This document shows positions 1-5,396 of a stretch of DNA of 7,848 bases, one piece after another. Source of the stretch: Actinomycetota bacterium. Lineage in GTDB: Bacteria; Actinomycetota; Humimicrobiia; Humimicrobiales; Humimicrobiaceae. Location: NCBI GenBank assembly GCA_003567835.1, contig PWYO01000183.1, positions 1 to 7,848 of the forward strand, in the 5' to 3' direction. The position numbers and the translations under genes were made by a program. The notes under the pieces were generated by a model, which ran no database searches, was not told the origin of the DNA, and saw only the letters and a list, made by a program, of their open reading frames with translations. Position 1 is the stretch's first letter; every line of letters starts with the position of its first letter.

Positions 1-905
1 TCATATCCGGGAACCAGCCTCTTATAAGAGTTTACCCACTGATTGGTTATGGCAACAATTTCTTTGGAGTGTTCAAGAATGCCTGCTATATAGGATTTGC
101 CTTCAGGGGAAAGCTGATACTGATCATTTGGGTCATAAAAAACATTCCGGTCACCCTCAAATAGAGACTGGTGTGTATGCATCCCACTGCCGTTTACCCC
201 AAAAAGAGGCTTAGGCATAAAAGTAGCATAAACCCCGTGTCGGGTTGCAACTTCTTTGACTATGAGCCTGTAGGTCATTGCATTATCGGCCATGGTCAGT
301 GCATCGGTATACCTTAAATCAATTTCATGCTGGGAAGGAGCCACTTCATGGTGGGAATACTCCACTCCGATGCCCATGGATTCCAAATAAAGGACCGTAT
401 CTCTTCTTAGTCCGCTGGCCACATCCAGCGTGGTAAGGTCAAAATAGCCCCCTTTATCCAGTATTTCAGGTGCTCCTTCACTGGCTTTAAAGTAGAAGAA
501 TTCAAGCTCAGGCCCGACATAGAAGGTGTACCCCATATCTTTTGCTTTTTTTAAGGTTTTTTTGAGAACCCATCGCGGATCGCCTTTAAAATGAGTACCG
601 TCAGGTTCAACAATATCGCAGATCATTCTTCCCACCCCATGCTCTTTAGGACTCCAAGGCAGTATTTGAAAAGTGTTGGGGTCAGGCATGGCAATAACAT
701 CACTTTCCTCGATCCTGGAGAAACCCTCAATAGAAGACCCGTCAAAACCCATACCTTCAGACAGCGCATTTTCAAGCTCTTCTACAGTTATGGCAAAGCT
801 TTTTAAAAAACCTTGAACATCTGTAAACCACAATCTTATAAATTTGATACCATTATCGACTGCTTTTTTTAAAACATATTCCTTCATCTGGTCTTTATTT
901 TTCAT
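1..905 (-). CDS. glnA: Glutamine synthetase type I (GSI-alpha-like), 3' part beyond the window
   Basis: It condenses glutamate, ammonia and ATP into glutamine as a cytoplasmic dodecamer. The window holds the first 301 residues; GSI-alpha enzymes are about 440, so roughly 140 C-terminal residues are outside. Visible landmarks in order are the N-terminal beta-grasp (FIRLWFTDVQG), the FDGSSIEGFSRIEESD segment, PDPNTF, GPELEFF (metal-binding glutamates), GGYFDL, SHHEVAPSQHEID, the KPLFGVNGSGMHTHQSLF active-site block and NSYKRLVPGY at the edge. The Arg of GFSRI matches the feedback-inhibition Arg of Bacillus GlnA, which favours GSI-alpha over the adenylylated beta type. The ATG at 903-905 follows GAGGAG (912-917) at good spacing. 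It lies 79 bp downstream of the PII gene with its own predicted promoter and a shared upstream motif, so it may be read both alone and from amt. The family call is secure. Confidence 0.97.
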   Translation of the reverse strand, partial: MKNKDQMKEYVLKKAVDNGIKFIRLWFTDVQGFLKSFAITVEELENALSEGMGFDGSSIEGFSRIEESDVIAMPDPNTFQILPWSPKEHGVGRMICDIVEPDGTHFKGDPRWVLKKTLKKAKDMGYTFYVGPELEFFYFKASEGAPEILDKGGYFDLTTLDVASGLRRDTVLYLESMGIGVEYSHHEVAPSQHEIDLRYTDALTMADNAMTYRLIVKEVATRHGVYATFMPKPLFGVNGSGMHTHQSLFEGDRNVFYDPNDQYQLSPEGKSYIAGILEHSKEIVAITNQWVNSYKRLVPGY

Positions 906-937
906 CTTACACTCCTCGAATAATAATAATATTTTGT

Positions 938-943
938 ATTATA
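938..943 (-). promoter_or_regulatory. -10 box of the predicted glnA promoter
   Basis: On the minus strand this is a perfect TATAAT. The hexamer 17 bp upstream is CATAAG, which does not resemble TTGACA. That space is instead occupied by the end of the TTTAC-N6-TTAAC repeat (964-981). A perfect -10 with no -35 and upstream direct repeats is typical of an activator-dependent promoter. The start site would be near 931, giving a leader of about 25 nt that carries the GAGGAG ribosome binding site and a short (ATT)4 run. Confidence 0.55.
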
Positions 944-963
944 CATGAAATAATCGCATCCTT

Positions 964-981
964 ATGTTAAATCTATGTAAA
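964..981 (-). promoter_or_regulatory. Putative nitrogen-regulator operator upstream of glnA (copy 2 of shared motif)
   Basis: Read on the minus strand this is TTTACATAGATTTAACAT. It matches the sequence upstream of amt (2652-2669) at 15 of 18 positions. It contains two pentamers, TTTAC and TTAAC, exactly 11 bp apart, one helical turn, as in sites bound by tandem OmpR-family monomers. The downstream pentamer ends 22 bp before the glnA -10 box. That binding is by the nearby response regulator is inference. Confidence 0.5.
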
Positions 982-984
982 CTT

Positions 985-1326
985 TTATCCGATTGCTTCA
1001 CTTCCTTCCTCCTTTGTTCTGATTCTTATGCAGTTCTCTAGGTCCATGATAAAGATTTTTCCGTCACCGATATTGCCTGTGCGTGCAGCAGATATAATGG
1101 CATCTATGGTGGGTTTGACAAATTCATCGTTAACTGCAATCTCCAGGCGTACTTTTTTCAAAAGGTTGATCTCATGAATAACCCCTCTGTAGGTTTCCGT
1201 ATACCCCTTTTGCTGGCCGCAACCCAGAACATTGGTAACCGTCATTTTATAAATCTGATTTTCAAACAGCGCTTTTTTCACATCCGGCAGCTTGTGCGGC
1301 TGGATGGTAGCCATAATTAATTTCAT
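985..1326 (-). CDS. glnK: PII nitrogen signal protein (GlnB/GlnK family)
   Basis: This 113-residue protein is full length for PII, a trimeric sensor of ATP/ADP and 2-oxoglutarate that in amt-linked forms plugs the ammonium channel with its T-loop. Visible features are the T-loop (about 37-55, GQQKGYTETYRGV), the 2-oxoglutarate/ATP ligands Q39, K58 and G87, the B-loop TGNIGDGK (83-90) and the C-loop RIRTKEEG (101-108). In the E. coli GlnB alignment, uridylylated Tyr51 is His here, while Tyr46 is kept; classical GlnD control at Tyr51 is therefore not possible. AAGGAGGA (1331-1338) sits ideally before the ATG, and the gene starts 14 bp after the amt stop, so the pair is surely cotranscribed. The symbol glnK is chosen for the amt linkage. 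The family is certain; the subfamily name is less so. Confidence 0.95.
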   Translation of the reverse strand: MKLIMATIQPHKLPDVKKALFENQIYKMTVTNVLGCGQQKGYTETYRGVIHEINLLKKVRLEIAVNDEFVKPTIDAIISAARTGNIGDGKIFIMDLENCIRIRTKEEGSEAIG

Positions 1327-1340
1327 CTTGTCCTCCTTAC

Positions 1341-2582
1341 TTAATCATTTTGAAATATTTGAAAACCGGAATATGCTTCCATGGCATGCTCTTCTATGTC
1401 CAAACCCTTTATTTCCGTCTCTTTTGAGACTCTTAGGCCAACAGTCTTTTTGATAAGGAAAAATACCAGCAGCATAAAACCAAAGGTCCAGGCAAACACA
1501 GCGGCCACGCCGGTCAGCTGTATAAACAGGAGACGGAATCCTCCGCCAAAGAAAAGACCAGCCAAAGAACCTTCTCCAGCCAAAGCACTGTATTCGGGCT
1601 GGGCAAAAAGTCCAACCGCAAGGGTACCAAAAGCACCACAAACCCCATGCACAGAGATGGCGCCTACCGGATCATCCACATGAAATTTTTTGTCCATAAG
1701 ATCTATGAAAATACAGCATATGATTCCAGCCACCGCCCCGATAATAATAGCGCTTAATGGTGAAACGAAAGCGCACCCGGCGGTGATGGCCACCAGGCCG
1801 GCGAGTGCCCCGTTTAGAGCCATAGATGCATCAGGTTTTTTATATCTTGCCCATACAAAAAACATGGCAGCAACAGCGCCTGCTGAAGCTGCAAGCACAG
1901 TTGTAACTGCAACCGTAGATATGGCCTGACTGGTCCCCGATAAGGTGCTTCCTGCATTAAACCCAAACCAGCCAAACCATAATATGAAAACGCCCAGCGA
2001 AGCTAGGGAAATACTATGACCGGGGATAGCATTTGAAGTCCGGTCAGGATTATATTTGCCCAGCCTGGGACCAATTACCATAGCGCCGGCCAAAGCGGCC
2101 CAGCCGCCTACAGAATGGACTACCGTAGAACCGGCGAAATCGACTATGCCCAGTTCTGACAACCACCCTCCGCCCCAAATCCAGTGTCCTGCAACCGGAT
2201 AAATGAAGGCGGTGATAATAACCGTATAAATTAGGTAACTGGAAAATTTGGTTCTCTCGGCCATAGCTCCGGATACAATGGTGGCTGCTGTGGCCGCAAA
2301 AACTGCTTGGAATATCCAGATGGCAAAATTTGAGGTGTCCGAAGGGTTGACGATAGACAGAAAAAACCCATCAGTGCCTATGAAATTCCCAGCACTGGTG
2401 CCAAACATAAGCCCGTAACCGACCAAAAAGAAAATAAGCGACCCGATGCTGAAATCCATAAGGTTTTTCATTAAAATATTTACGGTATTCTTAGCCCGGG
2501 TAAAACCCGCTTCCACCATTGCAAAGCCTGCCTGCATGAAAAACACCAAAAATGCAGCCAGCAGAACCCATATGGTATCCAT
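1341..2582 (-). CDS. amt: Ammonium transporter (Amt/MEP/Rh family)
   Basis: This is a trimeric membrane channel that recruits ammonium and conducts ammonia. The 413-residue protein has about 11 hydrophobic helices and the family landmarks: W136 and D148 (AmtB W148, D160), the twin pore histidines H156 (DFAGSTVVH) and H312 (VGAISVHGVCG), a likely Phe-gate residue F95, FGFNAGS, and the cytoplasmic tail EEHAMEAY that normally contacts PII. There is no N-terminal signal peptide, unlike E. coli AmtB. An ATG also occurs 12 bp upstream (2592-2594), but the GGGAGG (2587-2592) lies between the two and correctly spaces only the second ATG, so I place the start at 2582. It is followed after 14 bp by the PII gene and preceded by the response-regulator gene plus a predicted regulated promoter. 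Function is clear. Confidence 0.97.
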   Translation of the reverse strand: MDTIWVLLAAFLVFFMQAGFAMVEAGFTRAKNTVNILMKNLMDFSIGSLIFFLVGYGLMFGTSAGNFIGTDGFFLSIVNPSDTSNFAIWIFQAVFAATAATIVSGAMAERTKFSSYLIYTVIITAFIYPVAGHWIWGGGWLSELGIVDFAGSTVVHSVGGWAALAGAMVIGPRLGKYNPDRTSNAIPGHSISLASLGVFILWFGWFGFNAGSTLSGTSQAISTVAVTTVLAASAGAVAAMFFVWARYKKPDASMALNGALAGLVAITAGCAFVSPLSAIIIGAVAGIICCIFIDLMDKKFHVDDPVGAISVHGVCGAFGTLAVGLFAQPEYSALAGEGSLAGLFFGGGFRLLFIQLTGVAAVFAWTFGFMLLVFFLIKKTVGLRVSKETEIKGLDIEEHAMEAYSGFQIFQND

Positions 2583-2586
2583 ATAT

Positions 2587-2592
2587 CCTCCC
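2587..2592 (-). promoter_or_regulatory. Ribosome binding site that fixes the amt start
   Basis: GGGAGG on the minus strand lies 4 nt before the ATG at 2580-2582. Its first G is the last base of the alternative upstream ATG at 2592-2594, which has no purine-rich site ahead of it (preceding bases CTATTTTAAAG). The downstream ATG is therefore the real start. Confidence 0.8.
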
Positions 2593-2615
2593 ATCTTTAA
2601 AATAGCAATGGGATT

Positions 2616-2621
2616 ATTCTA
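2616..2621 (-). promoter_or_regulatory. -10 box of the predicted amt promoter
   Basis: TAGAAT on the minus strand is 5 of 6 to the sigma-A consensus. It lies 21 bp after the last TTAAC pentamer of the upstream repeat array, nearly the same spacing (22 bp) as at glnA. The 17-bp-upstream hexamer (ACTTTT) is not a -35. Predicted transcription would start near 2609, leaving a leader of about 26 nt that contains the ribosome binding site. The match is supportive but not decisive on its own. Confidence 0.4.
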
Positions 2622-2630
2622 GCCGGGCTA
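2620..2630 (-). repeat. 11-bp palindrome overlapping the amt -10 box
   Basis: TAGCCGGGCTA is a 5-bp inverted repeat around one centre base, the only GC-rich element in the 78-bp regulator-amt gap. It partly overlaps the predicted -10. It could be a small operator or chance. It is too short and lacks the T-run of a terminator. Confidence 0.3.
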
Positions 2631-2631
2631 T

Positions 2632-2669
2632 ATTTCAAAAAAGTTAAAGGGATGTTACATCTAGGTTAA
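2632..2669 (-). promoter_or_regulatory. Putative operator array upstream of amt: four pentamers at 11-bp period
   Basis: On the minus strand, four pentamers are separated by exactly six bases each: TTAAC (2665-2669), GTAAC (2654-2658), TTAAC (2643-2647), GAAAT (2632-2636). The first two with flanks form the 18-mer TTAACCTAGATGTAACAT (2652-2669), repeated at 15 of 18 positions upstream of glnA. The array begins inside the last codons of the response-regulator gene, whose TAG stop is part of the motif. The 11-bp phasing is the known habit of OmpR/PhoB-type regulators, and the pattern resembles the actinobacterial GlnR box (GTnAC and GAAAC pentamers with 6-bp spacers). The fourth unit is weak and would lie inside the promoter spacer. 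The assignment to the adjacent regulator is inference. Confidence 0.5.
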
Positions 2670-3329
2670 ATCTGGTGAAAACATATACCCTACATTTCGG
2701 ATTGTTTTAAGCATAAGATTGTAGGGAGAAGGGAGCTTGGCTCTCAGCCTTCTTATATGTACATCAACTGTTCTGCTGCCCCCATAGTAATCATATTCCC
2801 ATATTATCGAAAGCAGCTTACTGCGGGAAAATGCCTTATTTTTATGCTGGATTAACAGCTTAAGCAGCTGATATTCTTTATAAGTGAGCTCAATTAAGTT
2901 TTTGTCCACCACAAGTTGGTATTTGTCGGTATTTAGAACCAGCCCGGAAATGGTGATGTTGCTGCTGGGGCTCTGTAAATTTCTTTTGGGCAGTATTCTG
3001 TTTACCCTATGTTCCAGTTCATGATCTAATTGTTCGAAGAAAACAAAGTCATCATAAGCCAGTTTGGTTTCATATAAAAAATAAGACTGCCTGTAGCCTA
3101 AAACAAGCAAAACGGGGCGTTTCTGTTTGTTTAACTTTTTGCAAAAGTCCAAAGGCAGGGTTAAACTGGCTTTGAGGTTGCTAATATCCAATACTGCCAG
3201 TTTATAATGTTTTAGATCAGGCAATTTTTCACTATAATTCTGGCAACTGGTGGAAAACCCGAGAAGGGTGAGCAGCTTTTTTATCCCATTTGCAGTTTCA
3301 TGATGATCTGAAAAAATAATAATGTCCAT
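2661..3329 (-). CDS. Orphan OmpR-type response regulator with degenerate receiver domain
   Basis: This is a 222-residue DNA-binding regulator. Residues 1-113 have a receiver-like layout (MDIIIFSDHHE; LAVLDISN) with D48 at the phosphorylation position. The acidic pair is reduced to one Asp (D8), the conserved Thr/Ser after strand 4 is missing (PVLLVLGY, 72-79), and the conserved Lys is Phe98 (DDFVFFEQ). Residues about 125-217 are a standard winged helix: LTYKEYQLLKLL, then the recognition region SRTVDVHIRRLRAKL and the wing TIRNVGYMF. No histidine kinase gene is nearby. It follows nadE by 14 bp with no good ribosome binding site, suggesting translational coupling, and lies just upstream of amt-glnK-glnA. 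Actinobacterial GlnR is a known atypical OmpR-type nitrogen regulator of similar logic; equivalence is inferred, so no symbol is given. Confidence 0.88.
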   Translation of the reverse strand: MDIIIFSDHHETANGIKKLLTLLGFSTSCQNYSEKLPDLKHYKLAVLDISNLKASLTLPLDFCKKLNKQKRPVLLVLGYRQSYFLYETKLAYDDFVFFEQLDHELEHRVNRILPKRNLQSPSSNITISGLVLNTDKYQLVVDKNLIELTYKEYQLLKLLIQHKNKAFSRSKLLSIIWEYDYYGGSRTVDVHIRRLRAKLPSPYNLMLKTIRNVGYMFSPDLT

Positions 3330-3343
3330 TTTGCTTAAAAATC

Positions 3344-5083
3344 TTAGTCTAATTTGAAAGCGTTGGTGATTGGATATCTTCTATCCTTACCAAAGGCACG
3401 GGAAGTAATTTTAATGCCTGGCGCTCCCTGCTTTCTTTTATACTCACTAAAATCAACCATATTGATGACTTCTTTGACGATCTCCGGGTCCATGCCTTTT
3501 TTTACAATGTAATCAAAATCTTTTTCCTCTTCTATATAGTATTTAAGAATGCGGTCTAAAAGTTCATATCTGGGTAGCTTATCTTCGTCTTTTTGTTCCG
3601 GCTTCAGTTCAGCGGAAGGAGGCCTGGTTAGGATATGCTCCGGAATCAGGTTTGTATATTTTTTATTAATGTAGCGGCATATTTTATAAACCATGGTCTT
3701 ATAGACATCCTTAAGGGGGGAAAAACCGCCGACCATGTCTCCGTAAAGCGTGCTGTATCCTACACTGATTTCGCTTTTATTTCCTGTTGCCAGCACGAGC
3801 CAGTGGTATTCATTGGCCATGGCCATCAGTATATTGCCCCTAATTCTTGCCTGGATGTTTTCCTTGGTGATATTTACCTGGGTGGTTTCAAGCAAATGCT
3901 TTAAGCTGTCTAAATATACCTCATAAATGTCTGTTATGGGCACAATAATATGGTTAATCCCCAGGTTGGCGGAAAGTTCTTGCGAATCACTGATACTGCT
4001 CTCGGAAGAATAAATAGAAGGCATCAGAATAGCATTCACATTTTCATTTTCCAGGGCAAAAGCAGCAACCACCGCCGTAAGCGCAGAATCAATGCCTCCG
4101 CTTAATCCAAAAACCGTTTTGCTGAACCCGTTTTTTAAAACATAATCACGGGTTCCGGCAACCAGAGCATCAAACGCCTCCTGTTCGGGGCAAGATATGG
4201 CTCTGGTATACTGATCGATGGCAGGCTTGAGGTCTTTGGTCTTTTCCTTTATTTTGTACGGGGTGTTAATGATGTTGACCCTGCTGGACTTCTGGGCCTG
4301 CCTCTGGTTTTTATATTTTTGGTCCTCAAGACGGGCAAATTGTACGCTGTCAAAGTCCAGGTCCAAAATCAGCATATCCTGAACAAAAGGCTTGGCCCGG
4401 GCCAAAATACGGCCGTTTTCATTGAAGGCCATGCTGCTGCCGTCAAAAACCAGCTCATCCTGCCCTCCCACCAGGTTAACATAAAAAATGTTTGTTCTGT
4501 TATCAACCGCTCTGGTACATAGGAGCCTTTCCCTTTCCTGCACTTTTCCACCGTAATAAGGAGAGGCAGAAATATTGATAATCAGGGAGGCTGCGCCTGT
4601 CAAAGATTGAATGCTTGCCGGACCTGCTGCATAATAAATGTCTTCACATATATTGATTCCTACACGCAAGTCTTCAATGGCCAGAATGGTATTGCTGTCG
4701 CCTTTCTGAAAATATCTTTCTTCATCAAATACTGAGTAATTGGGCAAGAACTGCTTATGGTAGATATGAATAATCTGTTTATTGCACAATATGGCTGCAG
4801 AATTGAAAAGGCCCTGATCTCTGCAGGCGTAGCCCACAATGACTATGATATCATCACTAATTTCGGCAAGGCGGTTTATAAATTTTTGGTTTCCTTCTAT
4901 AAAAGATGGTTTCAAAAGAAGGTCCTCGGGAGGATAGCCGGGAAGGCAAAGTTCAGGAAAGACCGCAATATCTGCCTGCATGCGCTTGGCATGATCCATG
5001 TGCCGGGCAATTAACTGAAAATTTTTTTTTAAGTCTCCAACGGTAGGATTTATTTGTCCGCCATAAAGCCTGAGTCTGCCGAT
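3344..5083 (-). CDS. nadE: Glutamine-dependent NAD+ synthetase, with a probable non-canonical ATC start
   Basis: It converts deamido-NAD to NAD+ using ATP and glutamine, the last step of NAD synthesis. From the proposed start it has 579 residues. An N-terminal nitrilase-type glutaminase carries E44 (FPELCLPGYPPEDLL), K110 (YHKQFLPNYSVFDEERYF) and C146 (INICEDIYY). The C-terminal synthetase carries the SGGIDS ATP-pyrophosphatase loop (328-333), ATGNKSE and the KDVYKT region. The first ATG (4997-4999) would delete 28 residues including GGQINPTVGDLKKN, which matches the family's first strand and loop. Between the in-frame TAA (5096-5098) and that ATG there is no ATG, GTG or TTG. ATC at 5081-5083 follows AGGGGG (5088-5093) by 4 nt and gives the normal N-terminus IGRLRLYGGQINP. 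The enzyme call is certain; the start codon is an inference. Confidence 0.95.
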   Translation of the reverse strand: MGRLRLYGGQINPTVGDLKKNFQLIARHMDHAKRMQADIAVFPELCLPGYPPEDLLLKPSFIEGNQKFINRLAEISDDIIVIVGYACRDQGLFNSAAILCNKQIIHIYHKQFLPNYSVFDEERYFQKGDSNTILAIEDLRVGINICEDIYYAAGPASIQSLTGAASLIINISASPYYGGKVQERERLLCTRAVDNRTNIFYVNLVGGQDELVFDGSSMAFNENGRILARAKPFVQDMLILDLDFDSVQFARLEDQKYKNQRQAQKSSRVNIINTPYKIKEKTKDLKPAIDQYTRAISCPEQEAFDALVAGTRDYVLKNGFSKTVFGLSGGIDSALTAVVAAFALENENVNAILMPSIYSSESSISDSQELSANLGINHIIVPITDIYEVYLDSLKHLLETTQVNITKENIQARIRGNILMAMANEYHWLVLATGNKSEISVGYSTLYGDMVGGFSPLKDVYKTMVYKICRYINKKYTNLIPEHILTRPPSAELKPEQKDEDKLPRYELLDRILKYYIEEEKDFDYIVKKGMDPEIVKEVINMVDFSEYKRKQGAPGIKITSRAFGKDRRYPITNAFKLD

Positions 5084-5087
5084 TGTT

Positions 5088-5093
5088 CCCCCT
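5088..5093 (-). promoter_or_regulatory. Ribosome binding site supporting the ATC start of nadE
   Basis: AGGGGG on the minus strand sits 4 nt ahead of the ATC at 5081-5083. No comparable purine-rich site precedes the first ATG at 4999, where the preceding bases already encode conserved glutaminase residues. Confidence 0.5.
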
Positions 5094-5110
5094 AAATTTT
5101 ATTTTTACTG

Positions 5111-5161
5111 CTATTGTACCAGCAGCATTGGGTCTGGTTCAGATATCCATGCTACAATCAT
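5111..5161 (-). CDS. Possible 16-residue leader peptide ORF upstream of nadE
   Basis: ATG at 5159-5161, TAG at 5111-5113; the predicted peptide is MIVAWISEPDPMLLVQ. AGGGGG lies 8 nt ahead of the ATG, as strong as the site of nadE itself, and the stop is 27 nt before the proposed nadE start. It has no run of a single amino acid that would suggest classical attenuation and no recognised homology. It may be a translated leader or a chance ORF. Confidence 0.2.
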   Translation of the reverse strand: MIVAWISEPDPMLLVQ

Positions 5162-5205
5162 TTTCTCGTCCCCCTACAGAAGGCATTGTATTGGTTCCGG
5201 CATGG

Positions 5206-5226
5206 AAAGAATAGGGTATATTCTTT
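5206..5226. repeat. Inverted repeat with 8-bp arms in the nadE leader
   Basis: AAAGAATA and TATTCTTT are perfect complements around a 5-base GGGTA loop. In the nadE transcript it would form an AT-rich hairpin about 65 nt before the leader ORF's stop end. It could be an RNA element or an operator; no T-run follows, so it is not a terminator. Confidence 0.4.
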
Positions 5227-5245
5227 TGGCCCCATTCATTTATAC

Positions 5246-5257
5246 TGCCTATAGGCA
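5246..5257. repeat. Perfect 12-bp palindrome TGCCTATAGGCA
   Basis: This is a self-complementary 12-mer in the middle of the nadE leader. On the minus strand it is followed after one base by TATAAA, so it could also be an operator in a promoter spacer, but no -35 box sits at the right distance. Possible repressor site or hairpin stem; no regulator is suggested by the sequence. Confidence 0.35.
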
Positions 5258-5345
5258 CGGATTTTCCCGTATTTCAGTACCCGTAAAGCGTATCTTGTTC
5301 AAGTGTTTGATGCCCTGTGCTTTGGGACGCCTAAAAAACAGCACA

Positions 5346-5374
5346 TATCTATTTTAATAGAATACCTTTGTAAA
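5346..5374 (-). promoter_or_regulatory. Candidate nadE promoter
   Basis: On the minus strand TTTACA (5369-5374) is separated by exactly 17 bp from TAGATA (5346-5351), respectively 5 of 6 and 4 of 6 to the sigma-A boxes. It is placed right after the cysteine desulfurase stop and would give a leader of about 255 nt. A short palindrome TCTATTTTAATAGA (5348-5361) overlaps the -10 and might be an operator, though such AT-rich symmetry arises easily by chance. Confidence 0.4.
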
Positions 5375-5396
5375 ATGAAATAAAACAGCCATAATA

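Larger units (their letters stand above)
5084..5396. other. 313-bp gene-free stretch: nadE leader with hairpins
   Basis: This lies between the cysteine desulfurase stop and the nadE start. On the minus strand it carries a candidate promoter near its upstream end (5346-5374). A leader of about 255 nt follows with several possible stem-loops: AAAGC/GCTTT arms around a GCACAGGGC segment (5283-5327), ACGG/CCGT (5257-5270), TGCCTATAGGCA (5246-5257) and an 8-bp-arm inverted repeat (5206-5226). A possible 16-codon ORF with a good ribosome binding site lies at 5111-5161. I recognise no known riboswitch, T-box or small RNA family. No GC-rich hairpin plus T-run terminator is visible for the upstream gene; only AT-rich symmetry and a T6 run occur. 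Confidence 0.4.

Noticed and set aside
591..806. Open frame of 71 codons on the plus strand
   Set aside because: It lies antisense within glnA, whose conserved protein is unmistakable; no ribosome binding site or family match.
919..930. (AAT)4 microsatellite as a phase-variable element before glnA
   Set aside because: Only four repeats, located between the -10 and ribosome binding site in an AT-rich leader; too short for credible variation.
1345..1929. Open frames on both strands inside amt
   Set aside because: They are low-complexity shadows of the conserved transporter frame.
5019..5031. A9 run in the coding strand of nadE as a frameshift or slippage signal
   Set aside because: The conserved protein reads straight through in one frame (GDLKKNF), and the alternative frames have no plausible start, so slippage is not needed to explain the gene.
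5283..5327. Resemblance to a c-di-GMP-I (GEMM) riboswitch
   Set aside because: Only a GCACAGGGCA-like start and a later ACGC match; the GNRA tetraloop helix and the GCGGGGTTACCG-type second half are absent.
5331..5361. Rho-independent terminator after the cysteine desulfurase
   Set aside because: The only symmetry is an all-AT TCTATT/AATAGA stem about 10 nt before a T6 run; no GC-rich stem, and it coincides with a candidate promoter.
5348..5361. TCTATT/AATAGA palindrome as the same operator as 6673-6689
   Set aside because: The half-sites are in swapped order and spacing differs, and both are AT-rich, so a common regulator is not supported.
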